NCBI GenBank assembly: GCA_016928165.1
Contig: JAFGLH010000197.1
Span: forward strand, 1 to 33,881
Source of the DNA: Pirellulales bacterium
Lineage (GTDB): Bacteria > Planctomycetota > Planctomycetia > Pirellulales > Thermoguttaceae
Reading direction: 5' to 3'
DNA length: 33,881 nt
In this document: positions 27,465 to 33,881 of the stretch, one piece after another
Layout of the letters: each line of letters opens with the position of its first letter
Position numbering within the stretch: the first letter of the stretch is position 1
The notes under the pieces: model-generated
Databases searched by the model: none
What the model was told of the DNA's origin: nothing
Seen by the model: the letters and a program-made list of their open reading frames with translations, nothing else
Program-made: the position numbers and the translations under genes

Positions 27465-27995
27465 GGGCAGTTTTTGCGTAGGGGACGGTGGGCGACGGGG
27501 GACATAAGCGCCGAGTTTTCCACACCGTCGCGGTTTCGCCGTCAGCGCCGTGTGTGCTTCTTCGATCAATAAACCTGGTGATGGAACGTCCGAGGGCCAC
27601 GGCCGCAGCGAGGGCCGGCGCGCCGTTGTCGTACTTGATAGACTCTTCATCTTACTGTTGCTGGAGATGCCGGGCAAGCTACCCGTATGCCGGGGGGGTT
27701 TCTGATGGGAATACACGTCGGCACCGCGACCCTTGCCGCGTGCGCGGCGGTCCGGTCCTATGTTTAGTGTCGGTTGTAACAGCGGTGAGAATAGAGATTG
27801 TCGGCGGCGATTATTGCCCGGCGGTAAACTGTGCCGAGAGGGCAAGTTTTGCGGCCGCCTTCGGTTGGAAATGCTTGTAGTCTCCGCACGGATACGCCGA
27901 TTCAATAGCGATAGACCTGCCGGGAGGGCGGGACGAATTGACGGTCCCGTTTCAGGACGAAGATCGTGGCAACGACGGATCGATTGCCACGATCT
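27465..27995. other. 531-base region without a supported gene
   Basis: Lies between the start of the ABC ATPase and the end of the TPR gene. Frames on either strand look like chance. It contains a strong plus-strand terminator-like hairpin at its right edge (27961-28005) without a known plus-strand gene in front, and the ABC operon promoter should be here. Nothing else is recognised. Confidence 0.4.
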
Positions 27996-28005
27996 CTATT
28001 TTTTT
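27961..28005 (+). terminator. Intrinsic terminator on the plus strand, at the 3' end of a minus-strand gene
   Basis: A perfect 12-bp stem, AGATCGTGGCAA / TTGCCACGATCT, 11-base loop, then CTA and seven T (27999-28005). It is well formed only for plus-strand transcripts. For the minus-strand TPR gene, the stem directly follows the stop codon but is not followed by a T-run. Confidence 0.6.
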
Positions 28006-29414
28006 GGCGGCGGCGCGGCGTCGCCGGGCGGCGGCGTCTGGTCCAGCGGCGGCAGGTCCGGCAGTGGTTCGTTCTGCGTCGGCTGCGACGCTTTGAGTTG
28101 CTCTAGGAGCGTTTTTGCCTCATCGAGCTTTGAAAACGGAGTTGGGCTTTGCACTGCGGCTTGAAGAAACTTAATGGCGTCCGCGTCTTGCCCGCGGTCG
28201 GCCAATACGCGGGCCAGGTAGTAGGCGGTTTCGGGGCGGAATTGTCCGCCGGAGATGGATTTCCGCAGCGAGGCGTAGGCGTCGTCGAGCCGGCCGAGTT
28301 TGTACAACACCCAGCCGTAGGTTGAATAGGCGTCTGGAGATCGGGGGTGTTGTCGGACGTTGTTTTCGGCGTATTCCAAAGCGCGGCGACGCTTGGCTTC
28401 GTCGTCTTGCTCGGCCAGGGCCAAGGCCAGATTGTTGCTGGCGGCGAAGTCCTTCGGCGATTGGAGGGTGGCGGATTCAAAGTACATTTCCGCCGTCTTG
28501 TAGTCTTTGCGGAACAGCGCGATGATGCCGCGGAGGATTTTTGCCATGTAGTAATTCGGGTCGAGTTGCAGGGCTGCGTCCGCTTGTTTTTCCGCCTCGT
28601 CGAGTTTACCCAACTCCCATGCCCACTGGGCGGCGACGAGCCGGACTTGGGGATTGTTCGGCGCGGCCTTCAGTGCCTCGACAAACCATTGGGCGGCGTT
28701 TTTCTGGTCGTTTGAACGGGCAAACCATTGGGCCATAATGGCTTGGGGGGGCAACATCTCGGTGTTGTACTTGGCGGCCTGCTGGAGTTTCTCCATCGCC
28801 CCTGGCACGTCTTTTTCCCTAAACAGACATTGGGCCAGCCGCACCCAGGCGTCGGAGTCCGTTGGGGCCAGCTTCAAGAGGGCGTCGAGTTGCTCGCGGG
28901 CCTTGGCCCACTCGCCGCGCGCTTCGGCCACCGCGGCCAAACCGCCGTAAAGCTGAGGCGTCAGCGCATCCTTCCTCTTGGCGCTGCCGTTCCACTGGGC
29001 CAGCAGACTAGCGGCTTTCTCGAAGAGCAAACCCGCCTCGGCCAAACGGCGCTCGCTCAGGGCCGCCTTGCCCAGAATGATATAAGCCTGGGGATCGTCG
29101 GGCGCCTCCACGACCGCCTGCTCCAAGGCGCTGCGCAACCCTTTAAGATTGTTTTCCTCGGCAAACAGGATCGCCATGTTCACGTGGGCGGGCGGGAGGT
29201 CCGGATTCTTTGCGGCGGCCTCTTTCAACAGCGCCAGCGCGCCGGCGTAATCGCGATTTTGAAATCGCTCCCGGGCATCGACCAACTCTTTCATCTGCGT
29301 CGAGGTTTCCGCGGTGGTCGAAAGACTGCCGGGGTCGATCGGCTCCGCGGCCGATTCCAAACCGATCCACAAGCAGCAAGCCGCCACGGCGGCGAAGAGT
29401 AATGTGCGTAGCAT
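27996..29414 (-). CDS. Secreted tetratricopeptide-repeat protein
   Basis: 472 residues from ATG 29414, which opens a signal peptide (MLRTLLFAAVAACCLWIGLE, probable cleavage after SAA). About ten TPR-like units follow (~45-420): for example NRDYAGALALLKEAAAKNPDLPPAH, PDDPQAYIILGKAALSERRL, PTDSDAWVRLAQCLFREKDV, PNNPQVRLVAAQWAWELGKLDEAE and SPDAYSTYGWVLYKLGRLDDA. The C-terminus is Pro-rich (PLPDLPPLDQTPPPGDAAPPPKK). TPR proteins are scaffolds for other proteins; the partner here is unknown. An upstream GTG-like extension of 39 codons is open but precedes the signal peptide and is unlikely. The gene is divergent from the small secreted protein gene at 29706. Confidence 0.85.
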   Translation of the reverse strand: MLRTLLFAAVAACCLWIGLESAAEPIDPGSLSTTAETSTQMKELVDARERFQNRDYAGALALLKEAAAKNPDLPPAHVNMAILFAEENNLKGLRSALEQAVVEAPDDPQAYIILGKAALSERRLAEAGLLFEKAASLLAQWNGSAKRKDALTPQLYGGLAAVAEARGEWAKAREQLDALLKLAPTDSDAWVRLAQCLFREKDVPGAMEKLQQAAKYNTEMLPPQAIMAQWFARSNDQKNAAQWFVEALKAAPNNPQVRLVAAQWAWELGKLDEAEKQADAALQLDPNYYMAKILRGIIALFRKDYKTAEMYFESATLQSPKDFAASNNLALALAEQDDEAKRRRALEYAENNVRQHPRSPDAYSTYGWVLYKLGRLDDAYASLRKSISGGQFRPETAYYLARVLADRGQDADAIKFLQAAVQSPTPFSKLDEAKTLLEQLKASQPTQNEPLPDLPPLDQTPPPGDAAPPPKK

Positions 29415-29646
29415 GATGACGACGGTTCCTTTGTCAACGTGGAAAGCGGGGCCAATAGACCGTGCCCCGCGAGGTTTTTTCCCGGGCCTATTGCACAAGT
29501 GTAGCCTACGGCCGACTGCGCCGTTAGGCAAGGCCCCCGAGTTGCCTCGCCGGGCAGTCTCGCCCGTTAAAAAGGTCGGGATGGTATCGACAACCGATGG
29601 CGCGTCCCCGCCCCAGAGGGGCGTGGATTTTCCGCTCTATTGTCGG

Positions 29647-29652
29647 TACAAT
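29647..29652 (+). promoter_or_regulatory. Possible -10 box of the 29706 gene
   Basis: TACAAT, 54 bases before the ATG; a weak TGGATT lies 17 bases upstream of it. The rest of the 291-base divergent region (29415-29705) shows only a small CGCCCC/GGGGCG hairpin at 29609-29623. Confidence 0.35.
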
Positions 29653-29705
29653 GTCCGCCAATGGGGCATGAAACCTAATCACCATTTTCATCTGGAGACT
29701 TCACA

Positions 29706-30131
29706 ATGGCTTACCACAGAGTGCTGCGGCGGATGGCGTGTTGGACGATCTTGGGGTGCCTGGCGGTGGCCCTGACTGCCGCTGGACGGCCGGGAGTCGG
29801 CGCGGAAGACACAACCCCGGATAAAACGACCGCGAAGAAAAAGGGCCAAGCGAAAGACGGCAAAAAATTCCGGCGGCTACCGCCATACTATAGCGAAGTG
29901 ATCGACGACGAACAGCGCGAAAAAATCTACGATATTCAAGAAGAATATGGGCCGAAGATTCAGGCGTTGAGGGCACAGTTGAAGGCCTTGATCGAAGAGC
30001 GAAACAAGAAGCTCGAAGCCGTTCTGTCCGCCGAGCAAAAACAGCAGATCGACGCGGCTCGGACCGAGGCCAAGGCTAAGCGCAAAGCACACAAACAGAA
30101 GACCGATGAGCCGGCCAACGCCGATGAGTAA
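29706..30131 (+). CDS. Small secreted helical protein, CpxP/Spy-like
   Basis: 141 residues. Signal peptide ~1-33 (hydrophobic WTILGCLAVALTAAG, likely cleavage near VGA-ED), then a Lys/Thr-rich linker, then two long helices (~60-125): YYSEVIDDEQREKIYDIQEEYGPKI and LKALIEERNKKLEAVLSAEQKQQID, and a basic tail. The pattern of a helix, a short turn and a helix with LSAEQ recalls the LTXXQ motif of the CpxP/Spy periplasmic chaperones, but the classical LT..Q spacing is not exact, so only a fold-level likeness is claimed. A TGGAG ribosome site lies eight bases before the ATG. Function unknown. Confidence 0.75.
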   Translation: MAYHRVLRRMACWTILGCLAVALTAAGRPGVGAEDTTPDKTTAKKKGQAKDGKKFRRLPPYYSEVIDDEQREKIYDIQEEYGPKIQALRAQLKALIEERNKKLEAVLSAEQKQQIDAARTEAKAKRKAHKQKTDEPANADE

Positions 30132-30180
30132 ACTTGGCGAGCAGCGTCTCGGCAGTCCGATGCAATTAGAACCCGCTGAT

Positions 30181-30284
30181 TCCCATGCCCTGCGTGGGAG
30201 TATGTTGTCCCGCCGCTTCAGCGTCGGCGGAAGGCGAACGCAGTACTATCCAGCGGTGCGTTCCCGCGCGGAGCGCGAAACGAG
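30181..30284. repeat. Two TTCCC-type palindromes between convergent genes
   Basis: First: TCCCATGC-CCT-GCGTGGGA (30181-30199, one G-T pair). Second: CGTTCCCGCGC-GGA-GCGCGAAACG (30259-30284), where the right arm has lost or changed bases relative to a perfect GCGCGGGAACG. Both resemble the palindrome at 26684-26712 and lie in the 207-base gap between the convergent genes ending at 30131 and 30339. Confidence 0.6.
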
Positions 30285-30338
30285 GGAATTATCTGTGCCG
30301 CCGTGGTCGCGGGTTATTGGTTGCTCGAGCGATGTGCA

Positions 30339-30560
30339 TTAGCACAGCGACACCACGCGGGTGCGGCCGTGATCTTCCAGGTTGATTTTGTTCTCGCGGG
30401 CCAGCCAGCCGAGGGCCATCACGACCATGTCGCGCGGTTCTCCCACGCCCTTGATTAGCTTGGCTATCGGCATCGGGCCGTTGGCCGAGAGGATCCGCCA
30501 GACCGCACCGGCCGTCTCGCCGATGCTCGTCACGCAAGGAACCGGGGGCTTTTTTGCCAT
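30339..30560 (-). CDS. Winged helix-turn-helix protein, DUF2582 type
   Basis: 73 residues from ATG 30560. The core IGETAGAVWRILSANGPMPIAKLIKGVGEPRDMVVMALGWLARENKINLE is the DUF2582 winged-helix pattern (AG.VW..L...G...I..L.K.......V..A.GWLARE.KI), which covers almost the whole protein. Proteins of this family are tiny stand-alone wHTH domains, presumably DNA- or partner-binding; targets are not known. A GAGGTGG ribosome site at 30565-30571 fixes the start; the open frame continues upstream but without a ribosome site. It is preceded by a separate minus-strand gene 171 bases upstream. Confidence 0.85.
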   Translation of the reverse strand: MAKKPPVPCVTSIGETAGAVWRILSANGPMPIAKLIKGVGEPRDMVVMALGWLARENKINLEDHGRTRVVSLC

Positions 30561-30564
30561 GAGA

Positions 30565-30571
30565 CCACCTC
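30565..30571 (-). promoter_or_regulatory. Ribosome binding site of the DUF2582 gene
   Basis: GAGGTGG on the minus strand, four bases before ATG at 30560; it decides against the longer frame. Confidence 0.65.
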
Positions 30572-30731
30572 GAATTGCTCGGAACTTGCATAAAGTTAGG
30601 GGGTTAACGCATCTTGCCAGGATTATAACGATTCCTTCCAGAAAGTGTAGGTCATATACGCACCATAGTGAAACTGCTACGAGAAATCCGGCGATAGGCG
30701 GCCCCCCCTGAAAAACCGCAAGCAAGCGGGC

Positions 30732-31175
30732 TTAGGTTGCGCCAGCGTCGATCTCGGTCAGCAGACTGGTGGTCATGGCTAAAAAAACCGTTTTTACGCG
30801 TTCGAGTTCCCGATCTTCCGCTTGGCAATAGATGGTATAGGTGGACTGGTCAATGCGCAGACAGCGAATTTGGGCCGTACTGGTCAGATCAAGGCAGTAG
30901 AAAGCTACGTCGTAGCCGGTCAGTTCATGGCCGGCGATGGTTTCGCGGGCCGCTTCGGTTTCCACGCTTTTATATTCTTGAGTCAGTGCTTCCAGGGCCG
31001 CGGCGGCCAGCCGCTCCGGGGCCACCGAGCCCGAGTGGATGGCGACCGACCACAACGCGCCGTTGGGGCCATAGACCGTCACTGAACGGCGGCCCAACAT
31101 GGCGTCGGTGTCGTCGAGCGTCCAGTTGTCGGGGTACTGGAACGCAATTCCCAAACGGTCGAATCGGGCCGGCAT
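30732..31175 (-). CDS. Protein of unknown function, PsbP/DcrB-like
   Basis: 147 residues from ATG 31175. It begins MPARFDRLGIAFQYPDNWTLD, and goes on as a beta-rich single domain (RRSVTVYGPNGALWSVAIH, ETIAGHELTGYDVAFYCLD, QSTYTIYCQAEDRELERVKTVFLAMTTSL). The opening F..LGI.F.YP..W and the closing F..M..S. pattern recalls the PsbP/DcrB (DUF1795) fold, which is found in small exported or cytoplasmic proteins. No signal peptide follows this start; the frame is open upstream to 31352 but with no signal peptide there either. No neighbour gives a functional hint. Confidence 0.6.
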   Translation of the reverse strand: MPARFDRLGIAFQYPDNWTLDDTDAMLGRRSVTVYGPNGALWSVAIHSGSVAPERLAAAALEALTQEYKSVETEAARETIAGHELTGYDVAFYCLDLTSTAQIRCLRIDQSTYTIYCQAEDRELERVKTVFLAMTTSLLTEIDAGAT

Positions 31176-31354
31176 GAGTCTGCTTTCAGCGGTTGATTCA
31201 GGGGCAAACGACCATTTTATCACATACCTGCCACTTTGCCGACACGAGTGGCGTCGCCGAAAAAAATCGGGATGGCTTCCAGTTCCGCATTTTGCTAGGC
31301 TGCCGAGTGAAAATCCATGATTGCGCGAACCCTCGGGCCGAATGACCACCACTC

Positions 31355-32248
31355 ATGCCACATGTCTCTCGCGGGATAAGCCTTGTCCTGCTGCTAGCGT
31401 TGCTGCCGTCCGGCTGCCGCTTGCCGGGCCGCGATGGTCCGGTGCCGCAGGCGCTGGCCGATTGCCGGAGGCTTTCGCGGCGGGGGGTGGCCGCCTTGGA
31501 GCGCGGCCAGCAGCAAACAGCCGAAAATCTCTTGGCCCAGGCGGTGACCGCCTGTCCGTTTGACGCCGAGGCGCGGCGCCACTATGCCGAATCGCTCTGG
31601 ATGCGCGATGCGCGCGGTGATGCGATTGCCCAGATGGAGGAGGCCGTCCGCTTGGCCGAAGAGGAGGCGGCCTTTGCGGTCCGCTTGGCGGAGATGTATT
31701 TGGCCGACGGCCAGGCGAAGCTGGCCCGACGCGGCGCCGAGCGGGCCGTCGAGCTTGATCCGACCATGTCTCGGGCCTGGGCGACGCGCGGCGGCGCGAT
31801 GCGGTCGCTCGGCCAACCGCGCGAAGCCCTCAACGATTACCACCGTGCATTGGGGCTTGCCCCCGACGACCGCGATATTCTCTTGACTGTCGCCGAGTTG
31901 CATCTCCAGTTGGACCGGCCGCGCCGCGCGCTGCAAACCCTGCAAGGGTTGGCCGAAACGTATCCGCCCGGCGAGGAGCCGAGCCAGGTCTTATCCCTGT
32001 TGGGCCGTGCTTACGTCGCCGTGGGTCGTTACGAAGACGGCGCGGAGAGCCTGGCGGCGGCCGCGGCCCGCGGCCGGCCGACCGCGGAGTTGTATTGCCG
32101 TTTGGGGGAGGCGCACTTGCAGGCCGGCCGGCTGGACGAAGCGGCCGCTGCGGTGCAACAAGCGCTGGCGATGCAGCCGGATTGTCCTCCCGGCCGGGAA
32201 TTGTTGCAACGCATTGCAGTGGCCCGGCGGGGTAAAGACTGGTTGTGA
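31355..32248 (+). CDS. TPR lipoprotein
   Basis: 297 residues. MPHVSRGISLVLLLALLPSGC is a lipoprotein-type signal with a slightly irregular lipobox (LPSGC), putting Cys21 at the mature N-terminus. It is followed by about six TPR units (~35-285): GVAALERGQQQTAENLLAQAV, DAEARRHYAESLWMRDARGDA, FAVRLAEMYLADGQAKLARRG, PTMSRAWATRGGAMRSLGQPREAL, SQVLSLLGRAYVAVGRYEDGA and TAELYCRLGEAHLQAGRLDEAAAAV. Probably a scaffold at a membrane face. No ribosome site is clear. It is followed by 32469 on the same strand, 220 bases away. Confidence 0.8.
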   Translation: MPHVSRGISLVLLLALLPSGCRLPGRDGPVPQALADCRRLSRRGVAALERGQQQTAENLLAQAVTACPFDAEARRHYAESLWMRDARGDAIAQMEEAVRLAEEEAAFAVRLAEMYLADGQAKLARRGAERAVELDPTMSRAWATRGGAMRSLGQPREALNDYHRALGLAPDDRDILLTVAELHLQLDRPRRALQTLQGLAETYPPGEEPSQVLSLLGRAYVAVGRYEDGAESLAAAAARGRPTAELYCRLGEAHLQAGRLDEAAAAVQQALAMQPDCPPGRELLQRIAVARRGKDWL

Positions 32249-32455
32249 GACGACCGCCGCGGCCGGCTTGGCCGGTGCAATCGTTACAGCCCTTTTTCTT
32301 GGCGGGCATGCGCGGTTGCCTTGTTCTCTGCGGGAAAAAGTCGCCCCGCCGGTGAATCCTGGGGTAAAATTGAGTGGAGCGATCCACCAACGCGCCAAAC
32401 GAGGATCTTTCGGCGGCAAACCGATGCGTCCAACCTGGATTGCCGCCTGATCGAC

Positions 32456-32461
32456 AAGGAG
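32456..32461 (+). promoter_or_regulatory. Ribosome binding site of the 89-residue protein gene
   Basis: AAGGAG, seven bases before ATG 32469. Confidence 0.7.
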
Positions 32462-32468
32462 TCAACAA

Positions 32469-32738
32469 ATGTCACAAACCACGGATTTACCCACGACCAG
32501 GAATACTCCGTCGTTGGGGGGCGGCGACATGCCGTTTATTGAACGTCGCGACCAGACTGGCGTTCCGCGGGCGCCGGGCGTCGAGCGGAGACAATTCGGC
32601 AACTCATACGACGATCTGTCGCCGGAGGCCGCCGAGCTTGCTCGGGCCGTCGATCAATACAAACTCTTGCACCGCCGCCGCTTCGTCACCTTCGAGGAGA
32701 TTCTATCGGTGGTCCAATCATTGGGCTACCGTCGATAG
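32469..32738 (+). CDS. Small conserved planctomycete protein of unknown function
   Basis: 89 residues. The first ~35 are polar and probably disordered; an ERR motif precedes the ordered part. Residues ~38-89 (GVERRQFGNSYDDLSPEA, AELARAVDQYKLLHRRRFVT, FEEILSVVQSLGYRR) form two or three helices. From memory, this pattern (ERRQF..SY..LSPEA.ELA.A.D.YK..HRRRF.T.EE.L.V...LGYR) recurs in Planctomycetota, but no function is known. A good ribosome site supports translation. The TAG stop is directly followed, with no gap, by the stop of the convergent permease gene. Confidence 0.75.
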   Translation: MSQTTDLPTTRNTPSLGGGDMPFIERRDQTGVPRAPGVERRQFGNSYDDLSPEAAELARAVDQYKLLHRRRFVTFEEILSVVQSLGYRR

Positions 32739-33881
32739 TCATTCGTCGGCGGTCGTCCGCCCGGTGGCTACGTCGAACTCGTAAATTGCCGGCACCAACA
32801 TTGCCGCGGTCGTGAACCCGTACGCGGCCGCTATTGCCAATAAAGCCGCCAGCGGGGACGGCGGAGTCATTAAGTAGCTGGTGATCGCGTAAAAGGTGGC
32901 GAAAGGGCAAAGCAGCGCCGCGGTGCCGATGGCCGTCGAAGGATTTCGCGTGCCCAGCACGGCGTACAGCCCCACTCCGCCGAACACCATGAAGGTGGCG
33001 AACGGCAGCAACTGCGCGCCGAACGAGCCGGAAAAAGCCATCATGATCCTCATGCAGACCGCCACGCCGATCAGCAGGAAAAACACCGTTCCCAGGCTGG
33101 AGGCCACCGCGGCGCCCGAGTTGCCGTAGCTCATTCCGGCGTGCATGCCCAACATGGCGACGAAGGCGTACAACACCGTCAAGCCGACAAGCACGTAGAT
33201 CAGATACAGAAGGCTGAGCGCTCCGATCAGCCACAACCCCGCGCACAGCAGCATCGGCAGCAGCACCATCTCCTTGGTGTTGTAGAGGATGCCGCCCAGC
33301 TTGCCGAAGACGATCTCCTTCGGCGTCAGATCGGTCACCAGCAGCAGGTCCAAGGCCCGCGAGTCGCGTTCGCTGGTCAGCGCGGTCACCGCCTGGGCGT
33401 TGACCAACACGAGACTCAGCAGAATCAGCGCGGCGAGCACGAGCGGGCCGTCGGCGGCCGCCCGCCCGCCGCCGTGCATCATATAGAGGCTGCCCGCGGC
33501 CAGCGAGAACAGCACCAAATACGCCAATCGCACCACGAGCATCTTCCGCCCGTAAGCCCAGGTGCGCATCTCGCGCCAGATAATCGGATTGTCCCAGACT
33601 TTCCGAGTTGTTTTCGGGGAGTCGTCAACGGCGGCCGATGCGGTACCGCCGCCCTTTTCCCTTTTCGCTTTTCCCTCTTCTCTTGCCGGATTCCACACCC
33701 GCACCATCGCCACGGCCGCGCCGTCGAGCGACACCGCCAAAACCGTGGCGAAGATGAGAAACAGGTTGACGGGCGTGCCCAGCGGGCCGAGCGCCGGGAG
33801 GTTGCGGGCGTAAGGTCGCGTGGCCTCCAGGATTGCTTGCCAAGGACTGGTTCCCGCAGCCAACGCTTGGCAGGGCACTCC
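32739..33881 (-). CDS. ABC-2 type transporter permease, C-terminal part (cut by window edge)
   Basis: At least 380 residues; the frame is open to the right edge, so the true start lies outside. Visible parts: a membrane segment near the edge (VNLFLIFATVLAVSLDGAAVAMV), a soluble Lys/Glu-rich stretch, then WDNPIIWREMRTWAYGRKMLVVRLAYLVLFSLAAG, six or more further helices, and the loop ALTSERDSRALDLLLVTDLTPKEIVFGKLGG. The SERD..ALDLLL.T.L...EI..GK sequence after a helix is characteristic of ABC-2 permeases, including those of the NatB/gliding-motility kind. Its ATPase would be expected upstream, outside the window. Substrate unknown. Confidence 0.85.
   Translation of the reverse strand, partial: GVPCQALAAGTSPWQAILEATRPYARNLPALGPLGTPVNLFLIFATVLAVSLDGAAVAMVRVWNPAREEGKAKREKGGGTASAAVDDSPKTTRKVWDNPIIWREMRTWAYGRKMLVVRLAYLVLFSLAAGSLYMMHGGGRAAADGPLVLAALILLSLVLVNAQAVTALTSERDSRALDLLLVTDLTPKEIVFGKLGGILYNTKEMVLLPMLLCAGLWLIGALSLLYLIYVLVGLTVLYAFVAMLGMHAGMSYGNSGAAVASSLGTVFFLLIGVAVCMRIMMAFSGSFGAQLLPFATFMVFGGVGLYAVLGTRNPSTAIGTAALLCPFATFYAITSYLMTPPSPLAALLAIAAAYGFTTAAMLVPAIYEFDVATGRTTADE

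Overview
The window is about 60% GC and comes from a bacterium of the phylum Planctomycetota, probably near the Pirellulales (the order is a guess). The evidence is two DUF1559 pseudopilin-like proteins with H-X9-DG tails, a DUF1573 protein, a PheT without its N-terminal tRNA-binding domain, a DnaA without domains I and II, and many TPR and membrane-anchored proteins of unknown role. There is no phage, plasmid, CRISPR or complete insertion sequence.

Layout. 1-338 is the 3' end of priA. 415-9097 is a minus-strand row of four genes: an MFS-like/spermidine-synthase fusion, a DUF1573 protein, a membrane-anchored unknown, and a zinc-ribbon/PilM fusion. 9288-11831 holds two tandem DUF1559 genes. 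12109-12552 is a small ICMT-like membrane methyltransferase. 12722-12794 is tRNA-Arg(UCU).

12868-18246 is the chromosome-replication cluster on the minus strand, in transcription order dnaA, dnaN, a dciA-like DUF721 gene, gyrB. recF is missing from its usual place, and the dnaA-dnaN gap is the best local candidate for an origin region. An S41 C-terminal processing peptidase follows on the plus strand (18553-19848).

19862-23980 is the translation operon rpmI-rplT-pheS-pheT on the minus strand, without infC in front. 24117-27464 is an ABC exporter pair (ATPase, then a MacB/FtsX-type permease). The rest holds a secreted TPR protein, a small secreted CpxP/Spy-like protein, a DUF2582 winged-helix protein, an unknown, a TPR lipoprotein, a small conserved planctomycete protein, and the 3' part of an ABC-2-type permease.

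The most unusual aspect is the load of small palindromic elements. At least four families are visible: (i) two copies in inverted orientation that bracket the tRNA-gyrB-dciA-dnaN-dnaA block; (ii) a 26-bp perfect palindrome inserted in frame in pheT; (iii) a 31-bp palindrome inside a 31-codon in-frame insertion in pheS; (iv) TTCCC/GGGAA-type palindromes between the ABC genes and between two convergent genes. Between pheT and pheS there is also a decayed four-helix-bundle gene flanked by inverted GGGATTR-type repeats. So the pheS-pheT pair alone carries three independent insertions, two of them now encoding extra peptide in essential enzymes. All coordinates, starts and motif positions were read by eye; no alignment or database search was run.
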